Source: Bifidobacterium gallicum DSM 20093 = LMG 11596
GTDB taxonomy: Bacteria > Actinomycetota > Actinomycetes > Actinomycetales > Bifidobacteriaceae
DNA: 64,000 nucleotides
Assembly (NCBI RefSeq): GCF_000741205.1
Contig: NZ_JGYW01000001.1
Span: forward strand, 1-64,000
Reading direction: 5' to 3'
Below, one piece after another: positions 18,253 through 28,108 of this stretch. The translations under genes were made by a program, and so were the position numbers. Below the pieces are notes generated by a model, which saw only the letters and a list, made by a program, of their open reading frames with translations, was not told where the DNA came from and ran no database searches. Within the stretch, counting starts at the first letter, position 1, and each line of letters starts with the position of its first letter.

Positions 18253-19074
18253 TCAAGCAGCGACGCGTTCGAGCAGCATGCGCATCCACCACAGTCCCAC
18301 ACCCCAACACAACGCGCCCACACACAAACACACCCACCCCAATACTGAACCGCACAGGAACGCGATTGGATGAGCACCCAACAGTTCTCCGAGCAGCAAC
18401 GTCAACGCGGGCAGCACCGAAAGCACACGCACCGTGGAACGCGGCATCGCAAACGCGTTGGCCGTCAAATCAGCTTGCAACCGCATGCGCGCATGAGCCA
18501 AACGCACGGCCTCACAACACACCGCCGCCCGGCAACCCAATTGGGCGCTCAACATGTGGGCGGCCAACAGCCCTTGGGCCACAAGCGTGAGTTGCTGATC
18601 CGAGTCGGCAACGCTGCAATGCTGCGCAAGCATCGCACGCAACAAATGCGGCTGCATGCGCCCCATGCTGTCTCGAATGCGCATGGGCTGATGAGCTTGC
18701 GTTACTCGGTGGCTTGAGTGAGCGAGCTGAGATCGCTGGAATCGCAGTGAATGATGAGACTGCGGCGATGGGCCTCGCGCGCCGATGCAGACGTCATCAA
18801 ACGCGGCGCCGGAACGCAACGCGGCCACAGCTCCGGCAAGCCACACGCCAAGCCCCATGCCGTCGTCATCCGGATGGGACGAACGAGACGAACGAAAGCC
18901 GCCGAACAAACCGGCAACGCTCTGAGTATGCGAGGCGTGCAGGTCGGTCTGCCGCGAGCCATTGGTGTTGGCTGCAGACGACATCGATGTGAGCCGCGCG
19001 CGCAGGCTTGAGTTTCGTGACACTACCAACCAGGTGAGCATGGCCGCGATCATCGCCGCCACAAGCGGCATCAT
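18253..19074 (-). CDS. tadB: Tad pilus inner-membrane platform protein TadB-like
   Basis: A 273-residue membrane protein in the position of TadB, and like it an F-domain platform component. It has an N-terminal helix (MMPLVAAMIAAMLTWLVV), a long poorly conserved Ser/His-rich linker, a helical F domain (QGLLAAHMLSAQLGCRAAVCCEAVRLAH) and two C-terminal helices. The start ATG at 19074 overlaps the tadA stop as ATGA, indicating translational coupling. The linker is longer and less conserved than usual. Confidence 0.85.
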   Translation of the reverse strand: MMPLVAAMIAAMLTWLVVSRNSSLRARLTSMSSAANTNGSRQTDLHASHTQSVAGLFGGFRSSRSSHPDDDGMGLGVWLAGAVAALRSGAAFDDVCIGARGPSPQSHHSLRFQRSQLAHSSHRVTQAHQPMRIRDSMGRMQPHLLRAMLAQHCSVADSDQQLTLVAQGLLAAHMLSAQLGCRAAVCCEAVRLAHARMRLQADLTANAFAMPRSTVRVLSVLPALTLLLGELLGAHPIAFLCGSVLGWVCLCVGALCWGVGLWWMRMLLERVAA

Positions 19075-20195
19075 GCGAGCACCTGCCGTGTCGACGCGGC
19101 CATAGCGCACCACGGTTGCATCGCCGAAGCCCACAATGGGTTCGTGACGGGAGCCGACTTACCATCCCAACGCGCCGCCGTACGGGCGGCAAGCGCGCCA
19201 TTATTCAGACCAAAACAACCGATTTCATCAATGAAACGCCGCGAACCACGGCGCTGCACATGCACAATCGCCTGAAACGCGCCTTGGGCCAGCAACGCGA
19301 GCGCTTCAGGCTGCACACCCGCCAACAATCCCAACGCGACCAAGCGGGCCGGCACACGCTCCACACTGTCGGCATGTAACGTCGTCATGCTGCCGCGGTG
19401 GCCTGAGTTGAGCGCTCGCAACAAATCGGCGATTTCTTCACCGCGGCATTCCCCGACGACGATGCGGTCGGGGCGCATACGCAACGTGGCCTTGACCAGT
19501 TGCGGCAACCCCACGGCGCCCGCGCCTTCGACGTTGGCTTGCCGTGCCACGAGCGACACCAAATGGCTGTGCTGTACGGCGCCAAGTTCACGCACTTCCT
19601 CAACGGCCACGATACGTTCCTGCTGTGCCGTGGTCATGAGCAGCGCTTTGAGCAACGTGGTTTTGCCGGCGCCCGTACCACCGCAGATCAGCACATTGGC
19701 ATGGCCTCGCACCAGGCCTTGCAGCAGTGCACGCCACTGAGCCGGGTACAGGCCCTCACGCTCAAGGTCGTCCAGGCTGACTGCTGTGCGGTCAGGCAAA
19801 CGGATTGATACGGCGGCTCCTGATGGCACGATTGGCGCGATGACGGCGTGCACGCGCGTGCCATCCACAGCTGACGCGTCGGCGATTGGACTGGCTTCAT
19901 CAAGGCGCGTGCCAAGCTGGGCGCACAGCCGCACGGCGAACATGCGTTGCACGTCCGCATCATCCATGGGCACGGCTGGTGTGATGCGTTCCATGCCGTG
20001 TCCGCAGTCAGCCCATACACGTCCGTCGGGAGTGAGCAGAATATCGGTCACACCGGGTTGGTGTGCGATGGCGGCCAGCGGACCCAAATCCACAGCGCAG
20101 CCATGCATGGGTGCTAGTGCGGCCTGTGCCGCATTGCAATCCCCTGGGGCTGCGTGCGCTGACGATCGGGATGTCGCGCTGTGCCGGCCGCTCAT
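19071..20195 (-). CDS. tadA: Tad pilus assembly ATPase TadA (CpaF family)
   Basis: A hexameric type II/IV secretion ATPase of 374 residues that powers Flp pilus assembly. It has the N-terminal domain with ITDILLTPDGRVW-like sequence, the Walker A ICGGTGAGKTTLLKALL, the Asp box VAVEEVRELG, the VGLPQLVKATLRMRPDRIVVGECRG Walker B region and the GHRGSMTTLHAD His box. The start overlaps the tadZ stop as ATGA and its stop overlaps tadB, so tadZ-A-B form a coupled unit. Confidence 0.95.
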   Translation of the reverse strand: MSGRHSATSRSSAHAAPGDCNAAQAALAPMHGCAVDLGPLAAIAHQPGVTDILLTPDGRVWADCGHGMERITPAVPMDDADVQRMFAVRLCAQLGTRLDEASPIADASAVDGTRVHAVIAPIVPSGAAVSIRLPDRTAVSLDDLEREGLYPAQWRALLQGLVRGHANVLICGGTGAGKTTLLKALLMTTAQQERIVAVEEVRELGAVQHSHLVSLVARQANVEGAGAVGLPQLVKATLRMRPDRIVVGECRGEEIADLLRALNSGHRGSMTTLHADSVERVPARLVALGLLAGVQPEALALLAQGAFQAIVHVQRRGSRRFIDEIGCFGLNNGALAARTAARWDGKSAPVTNPLWASAMQPWCAMAASTRQVLA

Positions 20196-21358
20196 CGCGA
20201 TGCACCTGAGGTGTGGTTGCCGTGGGCGGCACTTGCGGCGCGGGAACCTTGTTCAGCGGCACCTTCGCCATGCCATAGTCGTTGCACGGCGTTGGCCACG
20301 TCGCCAATCACACGCGCCATCGGTTTACTGATGCGGTCCAAGCCCATGCCATCGAGCACATCGGAACACAAGCGCGCATCGGCCCTCACGGTACCAAGGA
20401 GCGCCATATCCAAGTAATCCTCAGCATCCGGCTGCGGCACGACGCCACGCGCATGCTGTGCTCCGCGCGGGGTTATGCCCACAAGCAATGGTTGTGGTGC
20501 GGCATGTGCGGCGAGCGCTTGGCTATTGGGGGATGCGCTCGATGCGTGTTCTTGCCAAAGCTGGTCCAACCATGCCAGATACGCTTTGGTCCGGGCCAAG
20601 CCCAGCACCGACAGTTCCACGGCTATGACCATGGCCGACGCCATAAGGTCAGCCACGTGCGTGAACGCGGTACCCAATCCCGCATCCACCACCACAGGTT
20701 TGCCTTGTGCGGCGAGCGCGCTGACCGCTGCCTGCACCTCGAACCATTGCGGGGGTTGCTGCGCCATCCACGGGTCAAACGTCAACACCGCAGTGTCTTG
20801 CCACAATGGCAGCTCCTGCAGCAACGCCACACCATCAAGCTGTGCCAACGGCGCATGGATATCTTGCCAGCGCCGACCTTGATCATGTTCCATGCCAAGC
20901 AGCACGTCAAGACCGGCTCCGTTCATGCGTATGTCCGCATCGATCAGTACTGCGCCTTCATGCTGCTGGCACAGTGTCATCGCGAGCAATGCCGCCAAGG
21001 TTGAGGTGCCGATGCCGCCTGTGGCGCTCGTGACGCTCACGGTTTGCGACAATGCATGGCGTGGAGTCAAACCTTCGGGAGGGCGCTGCGCCATGCGTTC
21101 TTTGGCTTGTGTAGGCAGTGTTGAGTGCACGCTGCGCGTGGATTCCTGCGTTTTCAGCCGGCCGCCTTCGACTTGGCCCTGGCTGCGGCCAGGCACATAG
21201 TAGCGGCGCGGCGAGCACGCTTTGGCTATGATGTTTCGTCCATCGCCCAGGCTGTGGTGTTGCCCTATTGTGATTGCAGTAGTCATGCTCCGATTGAACG
21301 GCAGCCGCTGAGTTGGTTCAACTCGGCTGACGTTGTGCATAACCTGACCGTTATCCAC
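20192..21358 (-). CDS. tadZ: TadZ/CpaE-like ParA-family protein (Rv3660c type)
   Basis: A deviant ParA/MinD-like ATPase heading the Tad locus, thought to position the pilus machine at a pole. After a poorly conserved N-terminus of about 110 residues it has VSVTSATGGIGTSTLAALLA (an atypical Walker A), VLIDADIRMNGAGLDVLLG, and the Walker B-like VVVDAGLG, typical of the helicase/secretion-neighbourhood CpaE-like family. The start is unclear: 21358 is GTG, with ATGs at 21340, 21286 and 21094; none has a good ribosome site. Its stop overlaps tadA. Confidence 0.85.
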   Translation of the reverse strand: MDNGQVMHNVSRVEPTQRLPFNRSMTTAITIGQHHSLGDGRNIIAKACSPRRYYVPGRSQGQVEGGRLKTQESTRSVHSTLPTQAKERMAQRPPEGLTPRHALSQTVSVTSATGGIGTSTLAALLAMTLCQQHEGAVLIDADIRMNGAGLDVLLGMEHDQGRRWQDIHAPLAQLDGVALLQELPLWQDTAVLTFDPWMAQQPPQWFEVQAAVSALAAQGKPVVVDAGLGTAFTHVADLMASAMVIAVELSVLGLARTKAYLAWLDQLWQEHASSASPNSQALAAHAAPQPLLVGITPRGAQHARGVVPQPDAEDYLDMALLGTVRADARLCSDVLDGMGLDRISKPMARVIGDVANAVQRLWHGEGAAEQGSRAASAAHGNHTSGASR

Positions 21359-21680
21359 CGGCTATGCACAGCCCCCGTCATGAGTGCCGCCCGCTCACCC
21401 ATGCGCGTTATTGCAAGCCAACGCACCCACCGGTTTGCATCTGGCATGCTGGTGCGCTACACGCTTTTGAGCGCGACACACGCCCCCGCGCTGATCGCTT
21501 CCTTCCGGCGCCCCCGTGCTGATCGCTTCCTCCCGACGCCCACGAGCCAGAGAGCATGCGCATGGCACCAGCAACAAGCAATGCCACACCTTTCGCGCGA
21601 AAAGTGTGGCATTCCATAACGAACCAAGCCGCCACAGCATGGAGCGGATGCAGTTAGCACAACTGGTTCAGCGAAGCTGA
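21359..21680. other. Intergenic region between upp and tadZ
   Basis: It holds a 28-bp tandem repeat (21481-21508 and 21509-21536, two near-identical copies of a CGCCCCCG-n-GCTGATCGCTTCC unit, with a third partial) and the upp terminator hairpin. TTATCCACC near 21352 resembles a DnaA box with one mismatch. No gene is visible. Confidence 0.7.
21580..21613 (-). terminator. Hairpin downstream of upp
   Basis: A 17-bp inverted repeat with one mismatch (AATGCCACACCTTTCGC against GCGAAAAGTGTGGCATT) lies about 70 bp after the upp stop. The following minus-strand bases are only mildly T-rich. Confidence 0.55.
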
Positions 21681-22322
21681 TCAGTCGATGACGCCGTAGA
21701 GGCGGTCGCCGGCATCACCAAGACCTGGCACGATATACGACTTGTCGTTGAGGCCTTCATCCACGCCGCACACCACAACCTTGAAATCGATGGACGGGTC
21801 GATGTTTTCTTCAACGTACTTGATGCCTTCTGGTGCGGCGATGATACACACGGCCGTCACATCCTTGGCGCCACGGTCGGCAAGATAATGCGTGGCTGCC
21901 ACGAGCGTGCCACCAGTGGCCAGCATCGGGTCAATCAGGAAGCACTGGCGTCCCGTCAAATCATCAGGCAGACGGTTGGCGTAGGTAATCTGCTGCGTTG
22001 GATTCTCCTCATCACGCTTCATGCCGAGGAATCCGACTTCGGCCGAAGGCAGCATACGCGTCATGCCGTCCAGCATGCCCAGACCAGCACGCAGCACAGG
22101 CACAATGATCGGACGCGGCTTGGCAATGGCCTTGCCGATCATTGGGGCGACCGGCGTTTCAATCGGCTTGTCGACCACGGCGATGTTGCGCGTGGCTTCA
22201 TAGGCTTCGAGCGTGACGAGCTCAGTGACGAGCTCACGGAAAGTGGAAGATGACGTGTTCTTATCACGCAGAATGGTGAGCTTGTGCTCGACCAGCGGAT
22301 GATCCAGTACTTGAAGTTCCAT
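21681..22322 (-). CDS. upp: Uracil phosphoribosyltransferase
   Basis: This enzyme salvages uracil to UMP using PRPP. It has 213 residues, starting [20 protein letters not shown], with [18 protein letters not shown], the PRPP-binding [10 protein letters not shown] and the C-terminal [11 protein letters not shown] uracil-binding motif. All are family hallmarks and the length is exact. The reading frame stays open far upstream because of the neighbouring purine-rich tract, but the true start is the ATG at 22322. There is no Shine-Dalgarno; TATGCT 8 nt upstream suggests a leaderless message. Confidence 0.97.
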   Translation of the reverse strand: MELQVLDHPLVEHKLTILRDKNTSSSTFRELVTELVTLEAYEATRNIAVVDKPIETPVAPMIGKAIAKPRPIIVPVLRAGLGMLDGMTRMLPSAEVGFLGMKRDEENPTQQITYANRLPDDLTGRQCFLIDPMLATGGTLVAATHYLADRGAKDVTAVCIIAAPEGIKYVEENIDPSIDFKVVVCGVDEGLNDKSYIVPGLGDAGDRLYGVID

Positions 22323-22952
22323 GGTTTCTAAGCATAGCGCCGCCCGTTGCCAGCATTTCGCCAGTTCCTCGCTGCATACACCATTAACGCATCGCAACGT
22401 ATTGCGCCGCATAGTCACGCGCCCCATCATGGGGTAGCCGGCGGCCATGACGGCATGCGGAAATAAAGAAAAGAAAACAGCAGAACAGCGTGGTCGGGAG
22501 GAAAAGGCGGCAGAGAGAAAGGGATGGACGCCAAGAGAAAAGGAAGAAAAGGGGGTGGGGAAAGGGGCACGAAAGGGGAAGCACGAAAGGAGAAAAGGAG
22601 GAAGAAGAGGAAGGTAAGAGGAAAGATATAGGAAAAGAAAAGAGGGGAAGGAAAAAGGAAAGAAGAAAGAAAACGTCGGACCGCGAAAGCGCCATGTCGG
22701 CGCACAGGCCGCTCGCAGCGGCAAAAAATGGAGCCCGGGGCTATGCACGGCCCGACGCGGACTCCACTATACATGAGTGCAGGCGGGCGGCACACCATAC
22801 TTGGCCGAACGCCAAGCAATCTCGCACGGCTTCTTCACAATCGTGCGGGCCCTGCAGCCGGACCCTGCAGCCGGGCGTCGGCAGCCCGCAGCCCGCAGCC
22901 CGCAGCCCGCCGCCACCCGCGTCCCGCAGCGTCCCGCAACCCGCAAGCCTGC
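22323..22952. other. Non-coding region with polypurine tract and CCCGCAG repeats
   Basis: A 630-bp gap. Positions about 22460-22680 are almost entirely purine on the plus strand (GGAAAGAAGAAAG-like), with few interruptions. At about 22850-22945 lies a run of CCTGCAGCCG and CCCGCAG repeats. Frames open across this stretch are low-complexity Lys/Glu/Arg or Ser/Phe/Pro translations and are not credible genes. Confidence 0.75.
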
Positions 22953-23723
22953 CTACTCCAGCCGTCCCCGACGATACAACCTCGCCCCCGTACGCAAGTC
23001 ATGCGCCGTCGACCCCAAGTTCGCGGCCGTGTGCAGCAGACGCGCGGCCTGCGTGCGCTGCTGCCCAGCGTAGTGACCATCGCGACCGGCATGATCATCA
23101 CGCTCATCGCGCCCGTCATGCCCATCCCGGCCATCCGCCGCAGCAGTCAGCCGACGGGCTTGCACGCGCAAACCCAGCGACACGACTTCAATGAACGTGG
23201 CCGCACGGTCGAGCGCCAACGGAAAATCGCCAGTGAACGCGCCCGCAAGGATCGAATCGGCCGTGCGCACGATGCCGTCGGCGTCCGGCGCGTCGTCCAC
23301 GCCCGCAATCGCCGACGCGCTCGTGGCCACGGGCTCGCCCAGCCGCCACAGGCGCGCCAAAGAAGCGCGCTGACGAACCATCCACGTACGCAAGCAATAC
23401 AAGCGCCACAGCACGCCGGGCAACGAGTCGGGCTCGGCATGGCTCCACAACTCGGCGATCAAGTCAATGCCCTCATGGTCCACGAGCGTGAGCGTGCGGC
23501 TCACAACCTGCGGATCGTCGGTCTCATGCACATGGCTGAGCAGCGCCCATGCGGTGGCATGGGCGATCTCACTGACCTGCTCAGGGTCAACGCCGCCGGC
23601 GATGCCTTCAATCAAACCCGGAGCCAGCTGGCCGGGGCGCGTGGGCCGCGGAGAACCCGCGTGCGTGAACCCGGCAGTGGTGGAAATGATCGAAGCGGAC
23701 CCGGAGCGGCCAGACGAGCGCAT
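22953..23723 (-). CDS. Conserved actinobacterial hypothetical protein
   Basis: The product is about 256 residues, soluble, mostly helical and not assigned to a named family. The conserved core runs from DPEQVSEIAHATAWALLSHV through VDHEGIDLIAELWSHAEPDSLPGVLWRLYCLR to ALDRAATFIEVVSLGLRVQARRL, a pattern I associate with unnamed actinobacterial proteins. A low-complexity Asp/Arg/Gly/His insert (DGRDGHDGRDERDD) precedes a last helical segment. The start is uncertain; the ATG at 23723 lies 19 bp after the Nudix gene stops, which suggests a shared transcript with ppk and the Nudix gene. Confidence 0.72.
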   Translation of the reverse strand: MRSSGRSGSASIISTTAGFTHAGSPRPTRPGQLAPGLIEGIAGGVDPEQVSEIAHATAWALLSHVHETDDPQVVSRTLTLVDHEGIDLIAELWSHAEPDSLPGVLWRLYCLRTWMVRQRASLARLWRLGEPVATSASAIAGVDDAPDADGIVRTADSILAGAFTGDFPLALDRAATFIEVVSLGLRVQARRLTAAADGRDGHDGRDERDDHAGRDGHYAGQQRTQAARLLHTAANLGSTAHDLRTGARLYRRGRLE

Positions 23724-23742
23724 GGAACGGCTGGCAGACGAA

Positions 23743-24927
23743 CTAGTAGACAATAGGTTGCACTTTCTGAATATCAATGATGCGCGGCCCTTGCGGCCCC
23801 CGCGCGCTCGTGCCCGACCCGGCACCGGCGCTCGCACCCGGCACGAAAGTCAAGGCCAGCGCACTGCCCGTGGGCATGTACGGAGATTTGGCGATCAGCT
23901 GTTTGGCCAGCGACTTGCGCACGCACAAATCGCGCATGCGGTCAAACATGCCGCCAATGACGGGCCGATGCATGCAAATGAGTGTGGAACCAGCATGCTC
24001 CCACATCCCATCGATAACGCCGCGGAACGCGCGCCACGACTCGTCAGGCGAGTCGGCGAACGCATCCTCAGTCAACTCGTCGATGCCTTCCGGAGTAAAG
24101 CCCGTCTGCCAAGCCAGCATGCGCACGGTCTGCACGCAGCGGCGCCACGGGCTCGTGAACAGCACGGTCGGATTGTAACAGGCCAGTTCACGATCGAGCG
24201 CGTACGCGGCCGCCGAACCTTTGGGCGTGATCGGGCGCGAAGCTTCCGTACCGTCCCACGATTTGCGGGACTCGGCTTTGGCATGCCGCACGAGCAGCAG
24301 CGTGGCCGCTTGGGCCGCGCCCTCCTCAAGCCGGTCGACGAACACGGCCAGCACATCGCGGTCGGTCGAATGCGTCAACGTCTTGCGCGCCTGCTCGACG
24401 GGCATCCAAGCCACCTCGTCAATCTCGCCAATGTCGGCCCGATGCACGGGCCCGAACGCTTCCGACATGCGCTCGGCCTGCGTGCGGTCCAGTGTGGAAG
24501 CCATCCAGTACGACACCTGCTTGATCTGGTGCGACGAATTGGAGCAGCGTGTCTTGCGCGTGCGCTTGCCCTCGTTGCAGACCGGGTATTCCACGTCGGT
24601 CAAGTACGGTCCGAGCGCCACATGGCAGCCCGTCTCCTCACCGATCTCGCGCACTGCGGCGTGACGGTGCGATTCGTTGGCATCAAGCTTGCCTTTGGGC
24701 CAGCTCCAGTCGTCATACTTCGGGCGGTGCACGAGGCAGACTTCCACGTCACCGACGCCGGGTGAACCGGCAGCGGGTGTGGCACTGGCAACGGCCGCCG
24801 AACCCGCGCCACCCGCAGCGCCGCCCGCACCAGCACCCGCAGCGCCGCCCGCACCAGCACCCGCAGCTCCCGCACGCAACCTCCACACGATGCCTCCGGC
24901 AGCTTGCACCGACGCAGTTCCACTCAT
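23743..24927 (-). CDS. Nudix hydrolase fused to SixA-type histidine phosphatase (MutT1-like)
   Basis: A 394-residue two-domain enzyme. The Nudix box spans residues 79-101 (GKLDANE ... REIGEETGC). The C-terminal half carries the phosphohistidine phosphatase motif VRHAKAES (R214/H215), with later Arg and HRP motifs. This is the architecture of mycobacterial MutT1, which hydrolyses 8-oxo-GTP and diadenosine polyphosphates. Residues 19-45 are a Gly/Ala-only insert inside the Nudix fold, encoded by a tandem 27-bp repeat. Its ATG overlaps the ppk stop, and the ppk-mutT1 pairing is conserved in mycobacteria. Confidence 0.92.
   Translation of the reverse strand: MSGTASVQAAGGIVWRLRAGAAGAGAGGAAGAGAGGAAGGAGSAAVASATPAAGSPGVGDVEVCLVHRPKYDDWSWPKGKLDANESHRHAAVREIGEETGCHVALGPYLTDVEYPVCNEGKRTRKTRCSNSSHQIKQVSYWMASTLDRTQAERMSEAFGPVHRADIGEIDEVAWMPVEQARKTLTHSTDRDVLAVFVDRLEEGAAQAATLLLVRHAKAESRKSWDGTEASRPITPKGSAAAYALDRELACYNPTVLFTSPWRRCVQTVRMLAWQTGFTPEGIDELTEDAFADSPDESWRAFRGVIDGMWEHAGSTLICMHRPVIGGMFDRMRDLCVRKSLAKQLIAKSPYMPTGSALALTFVPGASAGAGSGTSARGPQGPRIIDIQKVQPIVY
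24815..24870. repeat. 27-bp tandem repeat inside the Nudix gene
   Basis: Two copies of a 27-bp GCAGCGCCGCCCGCACCAGC-type unit encode the Gly/Ala insert of the Nudix protein. Multiples of three keep the frame open. Confidence 0.75.
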
Positions 24928-27158
24928 GCCGTACGCTTCTTCCGTGAATGCTTGCGGATCAGATACTCCTGGCTGTCCACGAGCGGACGACCGTCGTCAT
25001 CCTTGGAGTGGCGCACATACGTGCCGTCCGACTCCATATGCCATGACATCGTGGAATCAGCCATCTGCAAGTCCACGTAGTCAATGAGTTCCTTGACCTG
25101 CTCGGGTTCGGTGATGCGCACAAGCGCTTCCACACGACGGTCAAGGTTGCGGTGCATCAAATCAGCCGAGCCAATCCACACTTCGGGTCCGGAAATCGGG
25201 CCCTCGCCAATCTGCGGACCCGCCGAGTTCGCGAACGCGTAAATACGGCTGTGCTCGAGGAAGCGGCCCAGGATCGAACGCACGCGGATGTTGTCACTCA
25301 AGCCCGGAACACCCGGCTTGAGTGCGCAAATGCCACGTTCCACAATGTCAATCTTGACGCCGGCCTGGCTCGCGCGATACAGCGCGTCAATCGTCTTCTC
25401 GTCAACAATCGAGTTGACTTTGATCTTGATCCACGCTTCCTTGCCGGCCTTGGCCGCCTCTTCCTCACGCTGGATGCGCTGGATCAGTCCCGCACGCACG
25501 TTGCGCGGCGCCACGAGCAGACGGTGGAAACTCGACTTGGGTGCGTAACCCGACAGCTGGTTGAACAGGCGCGCCATATCCTGGCCGACGACCGGATCGC
25601 ACGTGAGCAGCCCCAGATCCGTGTAAATTCGCGCGGTCTTGGGGTTGTAATTACCCGTGCCCACGTGGCAGTAACGCTTGAGTCCGTCAGCTTCCTGACG
25701 CACGACGAGCGAGAGTTTGCAGTGCGTCTTGAGTCCCACGATGCCGTAGACCACGTGCACGCCTGCACGCTCGAGCTTGCGTGCCCAAGCAATGTTCGCG
25801 TCCTCGTCGAAACGCGCCTTGAGTTCCACGAGCGCGAGCACCTGCTTGCCCGCGTGGGCCGCGTCAATCAGCGCGTCAATGATCGGCGAGTTGCTCGAGG
25901 TTCGGTACAACGTCTGCTTGATGGCCAACACCTTGGGATCGGCCGCGGCTTGCGCCAGGAACGCCTGCACCGACGTCGAGAACGAGTCGTACGGGTGGTG
26001 CAGCAGCACGTCATGCTCGCGGATGGCCGCGAAAATATCTTGCGCACGGCTCGACTCGACTTCAGCAATCTGCCGGTTCGTTGTTGGCACGAACGGACGG
26101 AACTTCAGGTCGGGACGGTCGATGGCGCCGAGTTCGAACAGCACAGTCGCGTCGAGCGGCGTGGGCAGGCGGTAGACTTCGTCGGCCGTCACGCCCAGCT
26201 GGTCGGCGAGCAGTTGCGAAAGGAACGGCGACATCTGATCGCTGATCTCCAGACGGATCGGGGGTCCGAAACGGCGACGCAGCAGCTCTTTCTCGATTGC
26301 GTTGAGCAGGTTCTCGGCATCGTCCTCTTCGACGTCGATGTCTTCGTTTCGGGTGACGCGGAACGAGCGCGCTTCTTTGATGATCATGCCTGGGAACAGC
26401 GATTCCAGGTGCGCGATGATCAGGTTTTCCATCGTGATGAACCCGTAGCGCACTTCTGACGCGTCGTCCTCGGTCATGTCGTCGACGGGCACGAGACGGT
26501 TGAGGTTGTCGGGAATCTTGACCCTTGCGAAATGCGACTTGCCGCTCGTCGGGTTCTCCACAATCACGGCCAGGTTGATCGAGTGGCCCGAAATATAGGG
26601 GAACGGGTGGGCCGGGTCCACGGCCAGCGGTGTGAGCACGGGGAACACTTGCTGGCGGTAGTACCGGCTCAGGCGTTCCTGTTCGGCCACGGTCAGCTTG
26701 TCCCAGCTCAGCAGCACGATCTGCTCTTTGGCCAGGTCCGGCAGAATATGCTCGGCCACATAGTGGGCATGTTCATCTTGCAGACGGTGGGCCTGGTCGG
26801 AGATGGCGCGCATCTGTTGGCGCGGGCTCAGGCCCGAGGCCGACGGCACGGCGATACCCGAGTCGATACGGCGCTTGAGTCCGGCCACACGGACCATGAA
26901 GAATTCATCCAAGTTGTTCGCGAAAATCGCGGCGAAACTTGCGCGTTCGATGACGGGGATGTCTTCATCTTGCGCCAGTTCCAGCACGCGTTTGTTGAAT
27001 TTGAGCCAGCTGAGCTCGCGGTCGAAGAAGCGGTCCGCGGGCAGCGGCTGCTCCCCGTCGTGCGTTTCGCGCCGGTCATTGTTATCGGTTTCGGCGATGT
27101 GTTCCGCAATCTGGCTGCGCAGAATCGCCTTTGAAGGTGCGTCAAAAATCTGTGTCAT
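24924..27158 (-). CDS. ppk: Polyphosphate kinase 1
   Basis: PPK1 makes inorganic polyphosphate from ATP. At 744 residues it has the N domain ([21 protein letters not shown]), the head domain and two C-terminal PLD-like domains. The autophosphorylated histidine is H498 in [20 protein letters not shown]. Other family signatures include [14 protein letters not shown] and [11 protein letters not shown]. The ATG at 27158 ([11 protein letters not shown]) is chosen over an upstream start; a GGTGGGT sequence precedes it. The following Nudix/SixA gene overlaps by 4 nt, so the two are coupled. Confidence 0.97.
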   Translation of the reverse strand: MTQIFDAPSKAILRSQIAEHIAETDNNDRRETHDGEQPLPADRFFDRELSWLKFNKRVLELAQDEDIPVIERASFAAIFANNLDEFFMVRVAGLKRRIDSGIAVPSASGLSPRQQMRAISDQAHRLQDEHAHYVAEHILPDLAKEQIVLLSWDKLTVAEQERLSRYYRQQVFPVLTPLAVDPAHPFPYISGHSINLAVIVENPTSGKSHFARVKIPDNLNRLVPVDDMTEDDASEVRYGFITMENLIIAHLESLFPGMIIKEARSFRVTRNEDIDVEEDDAENLLNAIEKELLRRRFGPPIRLEISDQMSPFLSQLLADQLGVTADEVYRLPTPLDATVLFELGAIDRPDLKFRPFVPTTNRQIAEVESSRAQDIFAAIREHDVLLHHPYDSFSTSVQAFLAQAAADPKVLAIKQTLYRTSSNSPIIDALIDAAHAGKQVLALVELKARFDEDANIAWARKLERAGVHVVYGIVGLKTHCKLSLVVRQEADGLKRYCHVGTGNYNPKTARIYTDLGLLTCDPVVGQDMARLFNQLSGYAPKSSFHRLLVAPRNVRAGLIQRIQREEEAAKAGKEAWIKIKVNSIVDEKTIDALYRASQAGVKIDIVERGICALKPGVPGLSDNIRVRSILGRFLEHSRIYAFANSAGPQIGEGPISGPEVWIGSADLMHRNLDRRVEALVRITEPEQVKELIDYVDLQMADSTMSWHMESDGTYVRHSKDDDGRPLVDSQEYLIRKHSRKKRTA

Positions 27159-28074
27159 ACCCACCACTCTAGGGGATGAATGTATCGTGTGCACGGCTTT
27201 TGTGCGTTAGGGCGCGTGAAAGTTTCGTTAAAGTTCCCTGAAAATCCCTCCCCACCCCCTTCTACCTCTCTCCCCACCCCCTTCTCACTCTCTCTTCCTT
27301 CCCCACACAACTTCCGTCCGGCCCGAATGCGCCCCCACCCCACTCGGCAAATCCCCTTTCGTACCCCGCACACCTCTCATCCTGCTTTCCACCTCTACTC
27401 AACAGACACCCTCCTGCATTTCACTCGCCCTGCGCACAGCTTTTTCCCCTTCAACCGCCTCCTTCAATCGACTCCGCCTTGCCCCTCACGAGGCGACCAC
27501 CCCATCCAGTCGCCGCCTCTTCCAATCCGCCGCCACTCGTCTCCCACCCTGCTCCTCATTCCTTTCTCCCGTCCTGGTCCCCGACTCCCTTCGGTCGTCC
27601 CTTTCTTGCCGCCCAACCGTCCCTTCTCATCCTCTTCACCTTCCCTCCCAACGGCCGCCCGATCCAGCCGTCACCTTTTCCGATCCGCCAGGCGCCCGCC
27701 CCCATCCCGTTTCTCCCATCCCCCAGCCTCACTTTCTCTGCCCCTTTGTCCCTTCCTCGCCTCTTTTTACCGTCCCGCCCAACACCCGCCCCATTCAGTC
27801 GGCGCCGCTTCCGATCCGCCAGACGCCCTTCACACAACGCTCGCCCCATCCGGCTCTCGCCTCCTCCGACACCCCCTAATGCGACGTTCTCTCCTTTTAT
27901 GCACAGCGTTGCTTCAGGTAGCGAACAACACGCCGAAGATTATCGCTATTTCTGTTCATTTGAACAAATCGCCGTCGAAACCTCACCAAACTTCACGAAA
28001 CTGTGTGAGCTTGACCTCCCAAATGGACACATGCAACAAATATCGAACATCTCGCAAAAACCTCGGCGCCGAGG
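27159..28074. other. Pyrimidine-rich non-coding tract
   Basis: From about 27239 to 27880 the plus strand is overwhelmingly C and T (CCCCTTCTACCTCTCTCC-like text). Two overlapping frames stay open only because stop codons need purines; their products are Pro/Ser/Leu-rich low complexity without a ribosome site, so I do not call a gene. Composition returns to normal after about 27890. Confidence 0.7.
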
Positions 28075-28102
28075 TTGCATCCCACAAAATGCTGAGCATA
28101 AT
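28075..28102 (+). promoter_or_regulatory. Promoter of candidate small RNA
   Basis: TTGCAT (28075-28080) and CATAAT (28097-28102) are separated by 16 bp. The tRNA-Lys promoter in this window has the same -35 and spacing. Predicted start of transcription is near 28109. Confidence 0.55.
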
Positions 28103-28108
28103 TAGGAG

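Noticed and set aside
22323-22748. A 142-residue N-terminal extension of upp
   Set aside because: The family starts at [11 protein letters not shown]; the upstream part is the antisense of a polypurine tract and gives Phe/Ser/Pro low complexity.
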